Source: Neelides folsomi (lineage: Eukaryota; Arthropoda; Collembola; Neelipleona; Neelidae). Taken from it: a stretch of DNA of 64,000 nucleotides. The notes under the pieces were generated by a model. That model saw only the letters and a program-made list of their open reading frames with translations, did not search any database and was not told the DNA's origin. Of the stretch, positions 50,530-63,472 are shown in pieces (the stretch's first letter is position 1; each line of letters begins with the position of its first letter). The DNA lies in NCBI GenBank assembly GCA_034687125.1, contig JAQGBZ010000007.1, positions 547,695 to 611,694 of the forward strand, written 5' to 3'. Made by a program: the position numbers and the translations under genes.

Positions 50530-50845
50530 GACGAAGTTTTAAAATACTAATATACGAATAGAGTAACATTATAGATTGTTTTTGCATTTGCAATTTATTA
50601 AATTCTATATCTATCAACTACTAAAATATATATTACATATTACATTGTCAAATAAAATTATAGAATAAAATTTTCATTTTACAACCTAGATTATATTAAT
50701 TATACATATAATCGACAAATCAATTCTTTTAATTCAAATAAATTAAATTTAAATTTATGTTGTTTAATCATTGATCTTGTTTTTCAAGTGCTCGCCCGAG
50801 CCCGACTGCCCGACGGCCCGGGCTTCGCCCACCTTTGGTGGAGAT

Positions 50846-51637
50846 AGGTAGGCAAAAGGTGTTTCGTCTGCAGGGCAGATGAGGCTTTCACACATCCATC
50901 GTCCAGAAATGTTCAATAGGTTATAGTTATAGCCATTTTTATTATACCTTCTTTTTATTCCATCTCCGCCCACTGTGTATATGTATTTAGCTATAGGGAG
51001 AGAGCCTGAGCCACTTTGGAGTTTCTGTCATAGATCTAGATAGAGAATCTCTCTTTCATCTTCATTGCAGGTGTGACGGACTTCTCGGACGTCAAAAGAT
51101 GTAGTTCAACCATCGAACACATCGACCCCGTTTTAACTCATCCTTTCCTATTTAACATTTCTAACCCTTTTCTATCATTGGACTTTAGTTAGGATCACAA
51201 CGACCGGATAATTGTTTGATAAATTAATCCAATAGAGGCGGATTTCCAAAGGAAGTGAAGAATGAAATTGAGTCGACCGGAGGTATACAAACCATACGTG
51301 TTTCGCATATTTAACTATTATTTCTTTTCATTTTTGTTCCCACTTCCTTGTCAATTTTCATGTGGAGAATGTGTCAACACAAAAGCTGAAATTTCATTTT
51401 CTATTTAACTCCCTTATCACGTCCCCTTCATATCCTTTTTACTTTCCATAAATTGGAATAATGAGGATAAGAGCTAATTAGAACCAATTTATCTAATCTT
51501 TTTATTAATCTCAATTTATTACAATGGATATTGAGCTTTGTGAAGGGGAAAGACAATTTTTAATTCAATTATTTTATTTTCAGATGTTGAAGAGAGAAGG
51601 TCGCCAACCAAATAGAAATACCAAAAAGAATTGAAAT
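50846..51637. promoter_or_regulatory. Upstream region of the PH-actin gene
   Basis: Includes the probable promoter/5'UTR. A polypyrimidine acceptor (atttcag ending ~51581) lies ~55 bases before the start codon, so a non-coding first exon upstream is likely. No other gene seen. Confidence 0.45.
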
Positions 51638-54600
51638 ATGGATTCCTCATACAACCAAAGCATGTACGGGTCAAGAGGACCTCGACTTACTAACATTGAA
51701 ATCAAAATTCATTCGCCAGATGAAGAGAAGGATGCCGGACTTTTCAAGACTCTTATTCAATGTAATCAAGATAACTATGCAGCTAATGACAAGGTTAATA
51801 TCAACTTTGTATTAATTATATTTCAAATCATTAGATAAGATTACGATTTAATCGATTTGCCTCTTATCTTTATGTAAATTAAAACTTGTTAAATACTAAA
51901 ATCTATTGGTATAATCTTAATCCGTTTGTGTTTTTTATCTATTTTTTGTAATTGTGTTTCAAAACATTATCCAGGCCCTGTGTCCACAAGAATATATTCC
52001 TATACATTGATACATAACAAAACTATAAATATTGATATATTCAGATAAATAATGTGTACTTGTTTAGATGATAATTTATCTATGAAACTATTGTTTTGAT
52101 TAATCAACATAAACTATGATATTTAATGACTATGATGACTTAATTTTTGATTCCATTTTCAGAATGAATTCAAAAATTCAGCAAAGAACATATCTGAAGT
52201 TAACTCTCATGTGGTAGACAATTTACAAGAATCAAATCACGAATCAATCGGTAATTAAATGTGACCCATAAATATTAATGTAACGTTATTATTTACATTA
52301 TCCTTTATTCCGAGGATATTTATACACATTATATATTACATATAATCAAATAAAACATAGTGTAGTTGTAATTGTAATATGACTAACAATTGTTATTTAT
52401 TAATATTACAGATAGTCTAATTCCACGAGCAGCAAGGTTGATTTTGGCCCAGCAGTCAGATGGGAAAAACGAGAGCAGCGATGTCGAAGAGGAATTTTTT
52501 GATAATGATATGGATGGAAATTTGAGCCTGACAGAAACCTCTGATTCATTTCCCTTGGATGATTACCAAATGCCCAATTACGTTGATCAAGGTATTAAAA
52601 CTTATCGAATATACATGTCTTTACATGCCATGTATCTTCAAACTTTATTTATATAAATCTTATGATATTTAATTGTAAAATTTCAATTAAATTATTCTAA
52701 GTCCGCTAAAGTCACGTTTAAACATTTAGGACTTGAGGTTATCCACGAAGAAACCGAAAGCCAAATTTCCTCAGATACAGATTTTGACCTTGATCGATAT
52801 GATGAAATATGCTCAGAGACTTTACTCCAAAGGAAACCGAATCCAAATGATCACAGCGATCAATTTTGGATTGACCATTTTGTAAAAAAAGAATCGCCCA
52901 GAAATTCAGAATCTTTACATGAGGTTTCCGATGACGAATTCACACAATCCAAGAAAACTCCCTCGGGGGATGAAATCATCTCTAAACACATTCGAATTTC
53001 TTCTAATTGGAATCCTGTGAGTTGCCATTAAAATTTTTTCATAAAAATATATTTATTATTCCAATTCTGGATTTTATGGATAATAAATTTTTTTAGGATT
53101 CAATGCTTAAAAGACTTTACGCCATTCCTGAACCGCCAAAAGAAGGGAAAAAGGATGCAAAAGAGTTGATGGCTGGCTACATGCTCATTTTAAGTGGAAA
53201 TAGGAAAAAGGGAACTTTTTGGAATGCATGGAAGCGAAAGTTCTTTATTGTAACAGCAGACAAACTCATTTCTTATGATGTATATAAACATTCATATAAT
53301 TGGTTTACCTATTATAAATGCGTTCATGTGTAGTATTCTGTTGTTCAATTTTTTAAAAATCCTTACTATGTTAATTTCAAGTTCTAATTAATTCATTTTA
53401 CTTATTTTAGAATGATAGTTGTCAAGAATTGGTCGAAAATGTTAGTATTCGGGGAGGATCAGTTGATTTTCTTGACCCGAAGGAATTTGTAAGAACTGAG
53501 AAGGTGATTTAATTATGTTTGTATTATATTTACAATTATATTATCTAATTAATAGAATGTGAATAATATTTTCTTTTATTCTAATTATTTTAGGATAAGA
53601 ATCTCACGAACCGTATAATTGGAGTTGATGACGGGGTAAATTGATTTTAATTTTCCTTTCTAATGAATTATTAAATTATAATGGATAATGTAATGACTGT
53701 TTGTTAATATTTCAGAAAGGCCATTATTTTGTTCTTCAATGTGCCACTGTTGGTGAAGCTGAAGTTTGGATCGAATCTCTCGAGAAAGCTGTTTCTTCTA
53801 AATTGACTTTCTCGGCTCCTCTGCTTGTTAAAGAACCTTCCCTCTACAGGGACATTCTTTTGGTTGATTTTGGTTCAACTAATATTCGAAGCGGAGTGTT
53901 GACTTATCAAGGTGAATTGAAATTACATTTGGAACCCTTTTCATTTTTTGAATTCTATTTAATTTCTTATTGTCGTGTTCATTTAGCAATATTGCCATCT
54001 TTATTTTTTGCTTCTGTAATGTCTGAGAATCCGGAAAAAGGAATAACGTTATATGGAAATGACGTGTATTTGCCTCAAAACCGGAAAAATGCCAAAATTA
54101 GATTTCCGTTTGAGTGCTCTTCGAAAATATCTCAAGTACTTTCATTTTCATTTTTTTAATATCTTCTTTTATCATTTTAAAATTTTCCGAACCAGTTTCA
54201 TTGAATGATATTTCATAGAACACTATTGATGTGAATGCGTTGGAGGGATTTTTCCTCAAGATTTTGAAAGAACTGAATCTTAATGCTGAAAACTTCAGAA
54301 TATTTTTCAATTTTCCAAGAAGAATCGATAATAATTGCCGAAAGAGTATTTTGAAACTACTTTTTCACAAATACAAGGTAGAAAATTTAACAATGATGAA
54401 TCTTTTACCATAATATATGTAATTAGCATAATATCTGTACATTAACTATTTCAACTTAAAGTTTTAAATTTGTTTTTAATCACTTTTGTCATCATTTTCT
54501 ACTCAAGGTACGAAGCGTCCTCTTGGCTCATCAAAGTGTAATGGCATTTTGGGCTTATTCTGTCGAAAACGGAATTATTTGTGATGTTGGAGAAAGATGC

Positions 54601-55582
54601 GGTAATTTTTTTATTTCATTATTAAGCATATCTCGGTTTTATTTTTAATGGTAAAATCAAGGATTTTAATTAATACGAATTGTTAATCTATTTAGACATT
54701 GTTCCGGTTAGTCAAGGATTTGTGTTGAATTACGCATGGAGTTCTGCTCCTCTTGGTGGCCATCCATTAAAGCATTCTCTTCGAGGACTTCTCGGACCTC
54801 AGGTGAATTTACTTCAATTTTACAAATTATATTTTAACAATTTTGTTATTCATTTTAGGAAAATGGCCTTTATTTGTCAACACCGGCTGAAAATCTTGTT
54901 TTGCGATTCATTTCTGAGAATTTTACATGTGTGAATGGGGCTGGTCCTTCGCGTCGGAGTTCTCAGGATTCACAGGAAATTGTTGTTGAGATGGACCTAC
55001 GTGATGTTCTACCATTTTCTGGCCTTATTGGTGTAAATCAAGAAGTTCTTCGAAGTGTTGCTGAAGGCTTTTTCCATCCTTCATTTTACGGCCTTGACTG
55101 CTCAGGAATTCCAAAACTTCTTCTTAAAGCTTTACAGGTTTTCAATTTTTCCAAAAAACAATCGTTAAATGTATACATATGTTTTAAACAACCTTTAGCG
55201 GAATCTAATATTTGTTTGATTTTGACAGTCAATTAGCGTGGATTTGAGGAAAGAAATCTCTCAAAATATTATTTTGGTCGGAGGAAGCACGTTGATTCCT
55301 GGGTTTGTTGAGAGACTTCAAGGAGAATTGACCAAACTTTGCCCACCTCATATGAAACCGAAGGTGGGTTTTAAATTACAAACAATCTTAATATTTATGT
55401 TTAATTATAAGCATGGTTAAATATTATTATTTGTTTTGTTATAGATCCTAGCTTCACCTTATCGCTACCATGCATCGTTCATAGGGGCTTCTGTATTGGC
55501 GAATACAGACTCTTTTGAAAAATCTGTTCTTCACCGAGCGAAATATGACGATGGTCCTGGACCAACACATTGGCTCATTTGA
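51638..55582 (+). CDS. PH domain fused to a full-length actin-like domain
   Basis: Fifteen exons close in phase (761 aa): 51638-51793, 52163-52250, 52412-52591, 52730-53016, 53097-53279, 53411-53503, 53594-53635, 53716-53911, 53987-54135, 54219-54377, 54508-54601, 54696-54802, 54859-55137, 55229-55363, 55445-55582. Residues 1-250 are acidic and probably disordered. A PH domain (~258-370) shows AGYMLILSG, WNAWKRKFFIVTADKLISYD and a C-terminal helix with VWIESLEKAV. The actin fold (~388-761) keeps phosphate loop 1 (VDFGSTNIRSG, from 393), a Gln aligned with actin Gln137 (residue 520), phosphate loop 2 (GIICDVGE, Asp 537), the adenosine loop (ILVGGSTLIPGF, ~687-698) and the C-terminal ASPYRYHASFIGASVLA. 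Nucleotide binding is therefore plausible. I know no named family with this architecture. Expected, by inference, to act at phosphoinositide-rich membranes. Confidence 0.85.
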
Positions 55583-57815
55583 AAACTAAGGCTCTCTATT
55601 ATGTGCACTCCAACTTATTATTTATTTCCATTTCATTTGCCAATTCTAATATTATTTACTGACAGTACATTCTCGTATTAAGACTATTTGTCCTTATCAC
55701 CCATTATAAATATTTGGTATTTTATTAACATTGTTATTCATAATAAGTATGGTATGCGTAATGTTAACTACTTGCAAGTCAAAATATTTTACATGCCATG
55801 TTTAACACATTCCATTTTTCACTGCTAGCAGTATATATTAAGTATTATTTAAAAGACAAACAAGCAGCAAAGTCCAAATCTTGTAAGAAAATTACAAATC
55901 TCTATTCCAAAGATATATTTATTGAAGGTTAAATGAATGCACTATTCAATTTTCAAGTTACCCAAGAGCATCTCTATTCTTACTTTGACAATTTCAAGTA
56001 ATTACTTATATCGGCAAAACATTTTAGAATCATTAATCTTATTTTTTATGATTAAATACTTATGCAAGTCTCATTAAAATAAGATCTTAAATGAGATTTT
56101 GAAGAATCCAACTTATATTTAATTATTTTTTACACGGCTTTACAATGAAAGCCATTTATTTATATAAATTTGGTAAGCAGCTAACCTTTTATTAAATTGA
56201 ATTAACTGCTATTAATCAATTTATCAAATTCCTTATGTGTATCAATCTAGGTATTTATATTCTAGTTTCAAAATTGTTAATTTACTTTAAAGATAACACT
56301 TGTATATTATTTGCATGACACGAATGCAATGTTTTACTGGAAAAGTTTTAATTCACTTACCTGTATCTATGCTAGGTATAAGGATGTGTAATTTTATATC
56401 AATTATATCTATGTAAGTTGTTATGATTTATGCTATGCATTCCATTTTAACTTGTGTATCTATTTAAGACTTTTATTTATATCCATTAGTAGTACTTATG
56501 TTTTTGCTATAGAATTTAGCCATCGGTTGCTATAATCTCTAGACGAGTAGTTTCTAGTGAAATATAACACACACACAGGTTTTGTGTAATTGCAAGGTGT
56601 TTTGTAATTTTTATCAAGTTTAATTCATTAATTGCGCACTTTTTTAATATCGAAATCGAATGACAAGATTGATTAATTGTTAATTCACGATTTTTATCTG
56701 AATAAAATTTACGGAATACGGTGTTTCATTTTTAGAATTGATTTCATATCATATTAACTTTAACCAAAGCATACACATCTTTTTTAATGTACCTATATTA
56801 TGAGAATATCGTTCCGATGGATTATGAGGTTTAATGACATCACATATGACTCAAACTAATGATTAAGATATCTAGGTTACAAACTTCATTTTTCCGATTG
56901 CACCAAATAACTAATTTAGATGTAAATGTTAATTTTAAAAACTGAAGTATGTGTAATCAAAAATGAGTTTATTTTCATTAAAATCGATGACAAATATTCG
57001 AGATTATTTAGTATGGAGCTTAATTGTATTGAGTCATATTCTTTATTTATACTTACAAAGCCTTTGAGATATTTCGATATGTTTTAAGTATTTCTGTGTA
57101 ATACATAAAGTATCTCACAATATAAAATAACCACTCGTGAAGGTAAATCTTGTTAAGTAAGTAAATGCATGACAATTAAATAATACGGCTTGTAAATAAT
57201 CTTGTTGTAAATTAATATCACGTCTAAAGAAATTTTAAGCAAACGATGGTATAAAATTAATAATTAACTCTCGATATTGAGTTTGGAAGATACAAGTTAA
57301 AGATTATTTAAGTAGAAAAACACACGTTTGTATAAAAAGTATTACATTCTATATAGAATATACCTTACAATAGGATCATTAATGTGTTACAAAATGGTAT
57401 AAAAATATATCTTAAAAATGCATTTAAAATGTTCATTAAATATTTAGTACCTAATTACTCATTATAATAGTGATAAAGGCAGTAACTAATTATAATTTGA
57501 CTTGTAATTTACAATATTTGTTTAAATACAAATACGATTCAAAAAATTACTATAATAGTACTATAAATTAAAACTACTCTAATGTTTCAAAGTCTTCTAC
57601 ATTATACATAGTACATAGTAAAATCTGTAAGTACCATACTTGAAGAAATACACAGTTACATTATTTGTAATTCTATAAAATGAAATTTCTAAAAGATATA
57701 ATGCCAGTATTCAAAAAATGTAAGTTATTGATTCAATGTACCTTTGTACAATTTGTCAAGACTTTTGACCTTTGGAGTTCAATCAATCACTCCTTAAATG
57801 TATGATGATTCAAAG
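55583..57815. other. Convergent intergenic region, 3'UTRs
   Basis: Between the stops of the PH-actin gene (plus) and the PH-PDZ gene (minus). AT-rich, with the two 3'UTRs and no supportable gene, RNA or mobile element. Confidence 0.55.
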
Positions 57816-60764
57816 TTAAGTTGTTTGAAATTCTTTGTAATCTTTGAATTTCTTCAATTGCTTTTTCATCTGCTTAACTAAATCTGCAGGTTGAACTAGG
57901 ACAGAGATGTTTTTTCCCACAGCATTGAGACGTTCCTTGACTTCGTTCCCCCTTGAAAAGAGGCAAAGCGGACTGTTGTTCACTTCAGTGATGAACCAAT
58001 TGACTAATGAGACTCCGTCCGTTGATTGGGCTTTTGGTGTGAGTCCTTGTTCTCCACATAAACCACACACATCTCCAATCTCTCCACTATTCCCTTCCAG
58101 ATCTAAGGAATTCAATATTTAATTAATTTCTTACTCTTCATTAAAAGTTTCAATAAATTACCAATGCCCAATTTTTGCCCTTCTACTGATCGCTTAAAGA
58201 CGAAAATCTTTCCAAATGGAACTCGTTTCACCAGAAATTCAACCTTAAAATAAATATAACGATGTATACCATATCATAAAATCATTCATTATGATTTAAT
58301 TAGCATTTAATTATTTAAACAATTCAAGTTACTGACCTGTAATGAAGAAACCATTTTGATTGCTCGAACCGCTTCGATGCTATTTTGTATTGTAACACCC
58401 GCTACTTTCACAATTTGGTCCCCAATATGGAAAGCGTATTTGAGAACTAGAAAAATTTAATTTAAAAAGTCAAAAAATTTATTTAATTCATTAATACAAT
58501 TTACTTTATTGTTTATGAAATTTAATAAAGTAAAATGATTTACCAGGATGATCATTTTGCTTCCATCCAGCGACCCTTTAATATAAAAAAACATTTCGTC
58601 ATAAACTCTCGATGTCTCAATAAATCCCATTGAATAGATCTTGGTGTGAAATTGAAACTAACCAAACAGCTCCGAGATAATCAATGAGAGCGATGCTTTC
58701 AACACAATCTTTCTTTTTCAAAACGATTCTCACTCCGCCCGCATGATTAATTTCAGTTCGAAGTCGAAGAACTTGCTGTTCTTTTAATGACAAGTTGGAG
58801 GATGCTGGGAATGACACAGCCGTGTATTGAATTGCTCCTTCCCTATTGCTCCGACCCGTTACGTTGTCTCTTGACATTCTATAAGCTTCTCCCGAAATGC
58901 CCAAAATTGAATCCATTGGCTGATTCTAAAAGAATTGTCTTTTGATAAATGCGTTCCTTCATATAAGATCATTAAAGTGAATTAATTAATGTGAATTTAA
59001 ACCTCTCTGTCGATTGAATGAGAGCGGCCATTGTGGGCTGAAGGGCTTCCATTCAGCGGTTGAATCTCACCGTGCTCTTCGACGTGTCTTCCCCTTCCTG
59101 ATTTTGGCGTATTTTGACTACTTCTATAAATTTAATTAAAATCCATTTAAAATTCTCATATTAAATATTACAAATATAAATTCCTGTTTAAATTCTTTGA
59201 AATTTTTATTTAAAATTAACCTTTTATGCAAAACCCTTGATTGTGGATTTTTCTTTGGGATTGCTGGAGTGACTTCGATGATCGATTGTTCATTCGTTGA
59301 ATTTGGATTGACAAAAAGGGGTTCATAAAGATTTTCACCCAGTCGGGAATTGTGGGAGGACGTGGGTTGACTTGGTTCTTTCTTAGGACGAGATTCTTTG
59401 CTTTTACCTTGAACCATTTCAGAAACTTTAACTCTTATTTGCGAAGGCCCAATTTCTCTAATTTGACTACTCGGCCCAGGAAGCTCTGACGAAGTTAAGG
59501 GATTTCCCAATTCGATGACTGTATTGTATCGCAGAGGGGCATCGGGCCTCGATGGCCTTGAAGCCTGATTGACACGAATGCCGTCAGCCTCATGATTTCT
59601 AAAAGAACCGAAAACTCATTTGCAACTTAAGTTATTCATAAAAGATTAAGATAAAGGAAAGAGATTGAATTTAAAATGTAAATTAAACATCGAGGCCGAT
59701 ATACCTGACTCGTATGGGTAACTGCTGCGATGAAGCTGATGTCGAAGGTCTACCGGATGCAGATGAAGCTTCTGATGAGACAAAGATTTCGCTTAAAGCT
59801 GGCAAAAGAGGTTCGGTTGAACCATTCACCACAACACTAGTAATGGCAGAATGGTCCAGCGGAGTTTCAAGAACATTCAAACGACCAGGAGAGTTTTCGT
59901 TATCTTCTCTCAAGTCTGGAAAACAAATATTTTAAATATTGAAATTCTTTCGCAAAGGAAGGTCACAATAATTTAAATTGGAAATATACGTTAAATAAGG
60001 TTATTAGATTATTACCAATCAAAGGATTGCTCTGTCTTGAATGATGATTAGGGCGAATTGGAGGAGTTGGAGGAAGTGGAGAATTCGGATCTCTCGTTCT
60101 TCCTCCAATAATTCCAGGAATAATTGGATGTCTCAAGACCGGTGGGTCCGGTAATTTTGAGTATAAATTGTCTTTCGGCCCAAGAACTTTCATATCGCGC
60201 AATTTTCCTTGAAGTGACTCGAGCCATTCACTCATTTGGGCATAGGAGGAAGCTTGCAATCGAATGACCTCACTCGGCAGCGTCACGGCAAATTGATGTT
60301 CTTCGTTCTCCTCTCCCATGATTGAAGGTGAGACGTGGAGACAGGTATTGAGAGAAATGGCAAATGTCGGTTTGTGATTTGCTGTCCCCACTTTTGCTTC
60401 GATGTAAAATTCGAGAAACGCTTCCACATCGTCATGAATGCAGAAAACTACCCAATATTTTTCTTTCTTTGGAAGGAACGTCCCTTTCTTTTCGCTTGAT
60501 CCGACAATTCTCTTAAGCCAAGCATTCTTATGGATTTCTCTCACTGCTGGTTGACCATGATTTCCACTGGATCCGGATATTCGGATAAATCTTCGTGGAG
60601 CCCCTTCAATTACTCCTAAATGATATTAAAATTAAATAGAGTAAAATATTCCTTTAGAACGAACAATTTAACAACTATTTAATTATTTGAATTATTTATG
60701 ACAAACCCGAAGATGCTGCAGGAAGTAACGGACGATCCCTTTCTTGGTTTGAATTTGAACTCAT
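57816..60764 (-). CDS. PH- and PDZ-like-domain adaptor protein, unnamed
   Basis: Ten exons close in phase (713 aa): 60764-60707, 60615-60016, 59915-59705, 59598-59221, 59123-59003, 58925-58663, 58575-58544, 58446-58337, 58243-58162, 58102-57816. An N-terminal PH-like domain (~45-150) shows IHKNAWLKRI, KEKYWVVFCIHDD and a final helix YAQMSEWLESLQGKL. A long Ser/Pro-rich linker follows (~155-440). The C-terminal ~270 residues hold PDZ-like modules: the first with AFHIGDQIVKVAGVTIQNS (the GD.I..V.G pattern), the second starting FVFKRSVEGQKLGIDLE, with WFITEVNNSP and LNAVGKNISVLVQPADLVK near the end. A likely cortical or signalling adaptor by domain logic. I could not assign an ortholog name. The carboxylate-binding GLGF loop of the first module is not obvious. 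Confidence 0.8.
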
Positions 60765-62593
60765 GATTTTATGAGTTTTGTAGTTATTTTAAATTAAATG
60801 CAATTCAGCCTCAACCCTCATTGAAACTAGAATTTTGCGTTTTTCGATTTTAAATAACAAACTCTTTAAATCCCGAGGGTCGAATTTACTCCCATTAACC
60901 AAATATTCGAAAATAACTTCATCATTGACACGATTCAATTCTCACAGTTAATCTTTAATCAATTTAAAATAGATCATTTTTTCCTTAACTTCCTAATAAT
61001 TATCTTTCAATAGGTTTCGTGATAAATAAATAATTGACTTTGATCTGAGTGTACACTTAATTATTTATTTACAAGGCCTTCTTTATTGTAAAGACGTAGA
61101 GAGAATTCAAGTTATTCGTGAAAATTTTATAATTTAAATAAATGTCTATTAAATGAGCGAGCAAGAGAAAAATTTCTTTTTAAAAGTGCAATTTAGTTTA
61201 AACTTGAGACTGATGTGGGAATTAATTGGAGAAGGGGGTTTAAAGGTCCAATGCCTCTGAGGAAAAAGAGGACCAAACTTCGAGTCCCACTTTTGCACAC
61301 TTACTTTTGCACATGAGGGATTCGAGGCCTTTGGGAAAAGTAGGATGGAAATCACAATGTTGAAAGATAGGACACAACTACCTCCAAACGAACACACCTG
61401 ACACATCCAACACCTACATCCCTTTACAAGTAATGCACACGGGGATCTTCACCTGTGTGTATTATCGCAAATATCTGTCTTATTTATCACGAGGTTCTCC
61501 TGAATTTCCTGTCATTTACAGTCACAAGAGTGACTCACTCTCGCAGTCTCACAAAGATTTGCAAACCTCCAGGGCGGAATTTTTATCATTTATTCAGCAA
61601 TTAGAACCTGACGTGGATCAAAACTGTCTTGGCAAAGCTATTAACACATTTAGTGTTTAAATTAAATCCCACTTAAGGTATGTTAAATTATGTTAAAATG
61701 TTTTTGATGCATAAATCCTTTATTTTATTTATTATTTATTATAAATTAATATACTTAAATTAATAGGGAGCATATAAATGGTATATAATATTTAGTAGAA
61801 CTAAAATATTATTAGATTATTCCATAGAATAAAACCAATGTCTCGCGCTCTCATTAAGTTAGTTAGAATGAAGATGGTTCTACATAAAACATTCAAGTCT
61901 TTTGACCATCAGTACATTTATTTAGCCTTGACTTATTATTTGTGAGTGTGTAACTGGGATTAACTGCCGGCGCAATTTCTTGATACTCAAATCCATTACT
62001 CGAGTTGATCAACATCTTAGGGACTACTCATTTTATTCGTTTTCGCAAGGCAAGGGTAATATTTATTTCTGAGTATTTGACCACACCGACCTCAACTTCA
62101 ACAAATAGATATAACTAGCGGTAAGCCATTATCGATTTGTTGTCAAATGACGAAATGACTCAAGTGTGTTGATTCATGGGTTTATTTTGTTAAACCATAC
62201 TAAATCTCATTTCCTAAAATACTTTAACTGGAACAATTCAGGTATGCCAGTGCAAAGATTTTTGACTGTTTTCGAAGTATATTTTAGTCAATCAAATGGT
62301 GCATATTACGAATATGAGGTCCATTAATAATGCCAACCTAAAATAAATGAATAATTACAAATAGCTAAACGCGGAAGCGTCTTTTTTCCCCTCCTATCCT
62401 GAAATGAAGTGCACGGTTTGGTATTACCAAGCTTTTAACCGAAATTCAGATCTCGAATTAGCCAACTTTAATTTTCAATTAAATTTTATAATTTTGCATT
62501 CTTATTAGCCATCATATTCGTGATCTCCATATGTTAAATTGTAAAAAAGTCATCAAGATTCAAGGAATTTCACAGATTCTGATTTTAATAGAA
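60765..62593. promoter_or_regulatory. Divergent promoter region between the PH-PDZ gene and PGAM
   Basis: Contains both 5' regions. A short frame at 61433-61660 has no domain or splice support. Non-coding first exon(s) for PGAM are possible around 62.0-62.2 kb but not demonstrated. Confidence 0.4.
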
Positions 62594-63472
62594 ATGGACC
62601 CAACGTACAAGATTGTGATGGTGCGTCATGGGGAAAGTGAATGGAACGAGAAGAATTTATTTTGTGGATGGTTTGATGCCAATCTGAGTGCTAAGGGTAA
62701 TTTATAAATTATATTAATTACATCCAATTAATCCAAATCTTATTAAGGAAATAAATGTAAATATGAATTGATGTAAATAAATAAATTATTGTCTTTTTAA
62801 TCAACAGGCGAAGAGGAGGCTCGGAATGCCGGAAAAGCTTTACAAGATGCCAATTACACTTTCGACGTTGCTTTCACTTCAGTGCTTACAAGAGCTCAAC
62901 GAACTCTCGCCCTCGCCCTGAAGGGCATTGGCCAAGAGAACATTCCAATAGAGAAGACTTGGAGACTCAACGAGCGACATTACGGAGGACTCACAGGGCT
63001 GAACAAGTCCGAAACAGCAGCCAAATATGGTGACGAACAAGTGCAAATCTGGCGACGAAGCTTCGACATTCCCCCGCCGCCAATGGAAGCAGGAAGTCCC
63101 TTTTACGACATCATCATGAAGGATCCCCGATATGCCGAAGGGCCATCGGCAGAGAAATTCCCAAAATTTGAATCTCTTAAGTTGACCATCGAGCGAACTC
63201 TGCCTTACTGGAATGAGGTCATTGTTCCTCAAATTCTGGCTGGGAAGAAAGTTCTCATTGCAGCTCATGGGAATTCATTGAGGGGGATTGTAAAGCATTT
63301 GGATGGGATGAGCGAAGAGGCAATCATGGGACTTAATCTCCCAACGGGAATACCCTTTGTTTACGAGCTTGACCAAAATATGAAACCAGTCAAACCTATG
63401 GAATTTCTCGGTGACGAAGAAACTGTTAAGAAAGCAATGGAAGCTGTTGCAGCTCAAGGGAAAGCAAAATAA
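62594..63472 (+). CDS. PGAM: 2,3-bisphosphoglycerate-dependent phosphoglycerate mutase
   Basis: Cytosolic glycolytic enzyme interconverting 3- and 2-phosphoglycerate through a phosphohistidine. Two exons, 62594-62696 and 62808-63472 (255 aa, the usual length for animal PGAM1/2). The catalytic signature [14 protein letters not shown] is at 9-22 (phosphorylated His12). [15 protein letters not shown] (~89-103) supplies the acid/base Glu and substrate residues, and [16 protein letters not shown] (~187-202) the second His and Arg. [12 protein letters not shown] and the C-terminal lysine-rich tail that gates the active site are present. Complete and intact. AATAAA at 63491-63496 and 63587-63592 are candidate poly(A) signals. 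Confidence 0.97.

Larger units (their letters stand above)
49250..50837 (+). mobile_element. Decayed hAT-superfamily DNA transposon (1588 bp)
   Basis: Perfect 12-bp terminal inverted repeats CAAAGGTGGGCG (49250-49261) and CGCCCACCTTTG (50826-50837), followed inward by further imperfect AAGCCCGG complementarity. A perfect 8-bp target duplication GTGGAGAT flanks it (49242-49249 and 50838-50845). Eight-base duplications and CA..GGTGGGC-type ends are hallmarks of hAT elements. The subterminal GCCCGAG repeats are also typical. Internally it keeps only the C-terminal part of a transposase with stops and a frameshift, so it is non-autonomous. Confidence 0.92.

Noticed and set aside
61433-61660. 75-codon plus-strand frame between the PH-PDZ gene and PGAM
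   Set aside because: Starts with plausible codons but shows no domain, no signal peptide and no poly(A) or splice support; left as non-coding.
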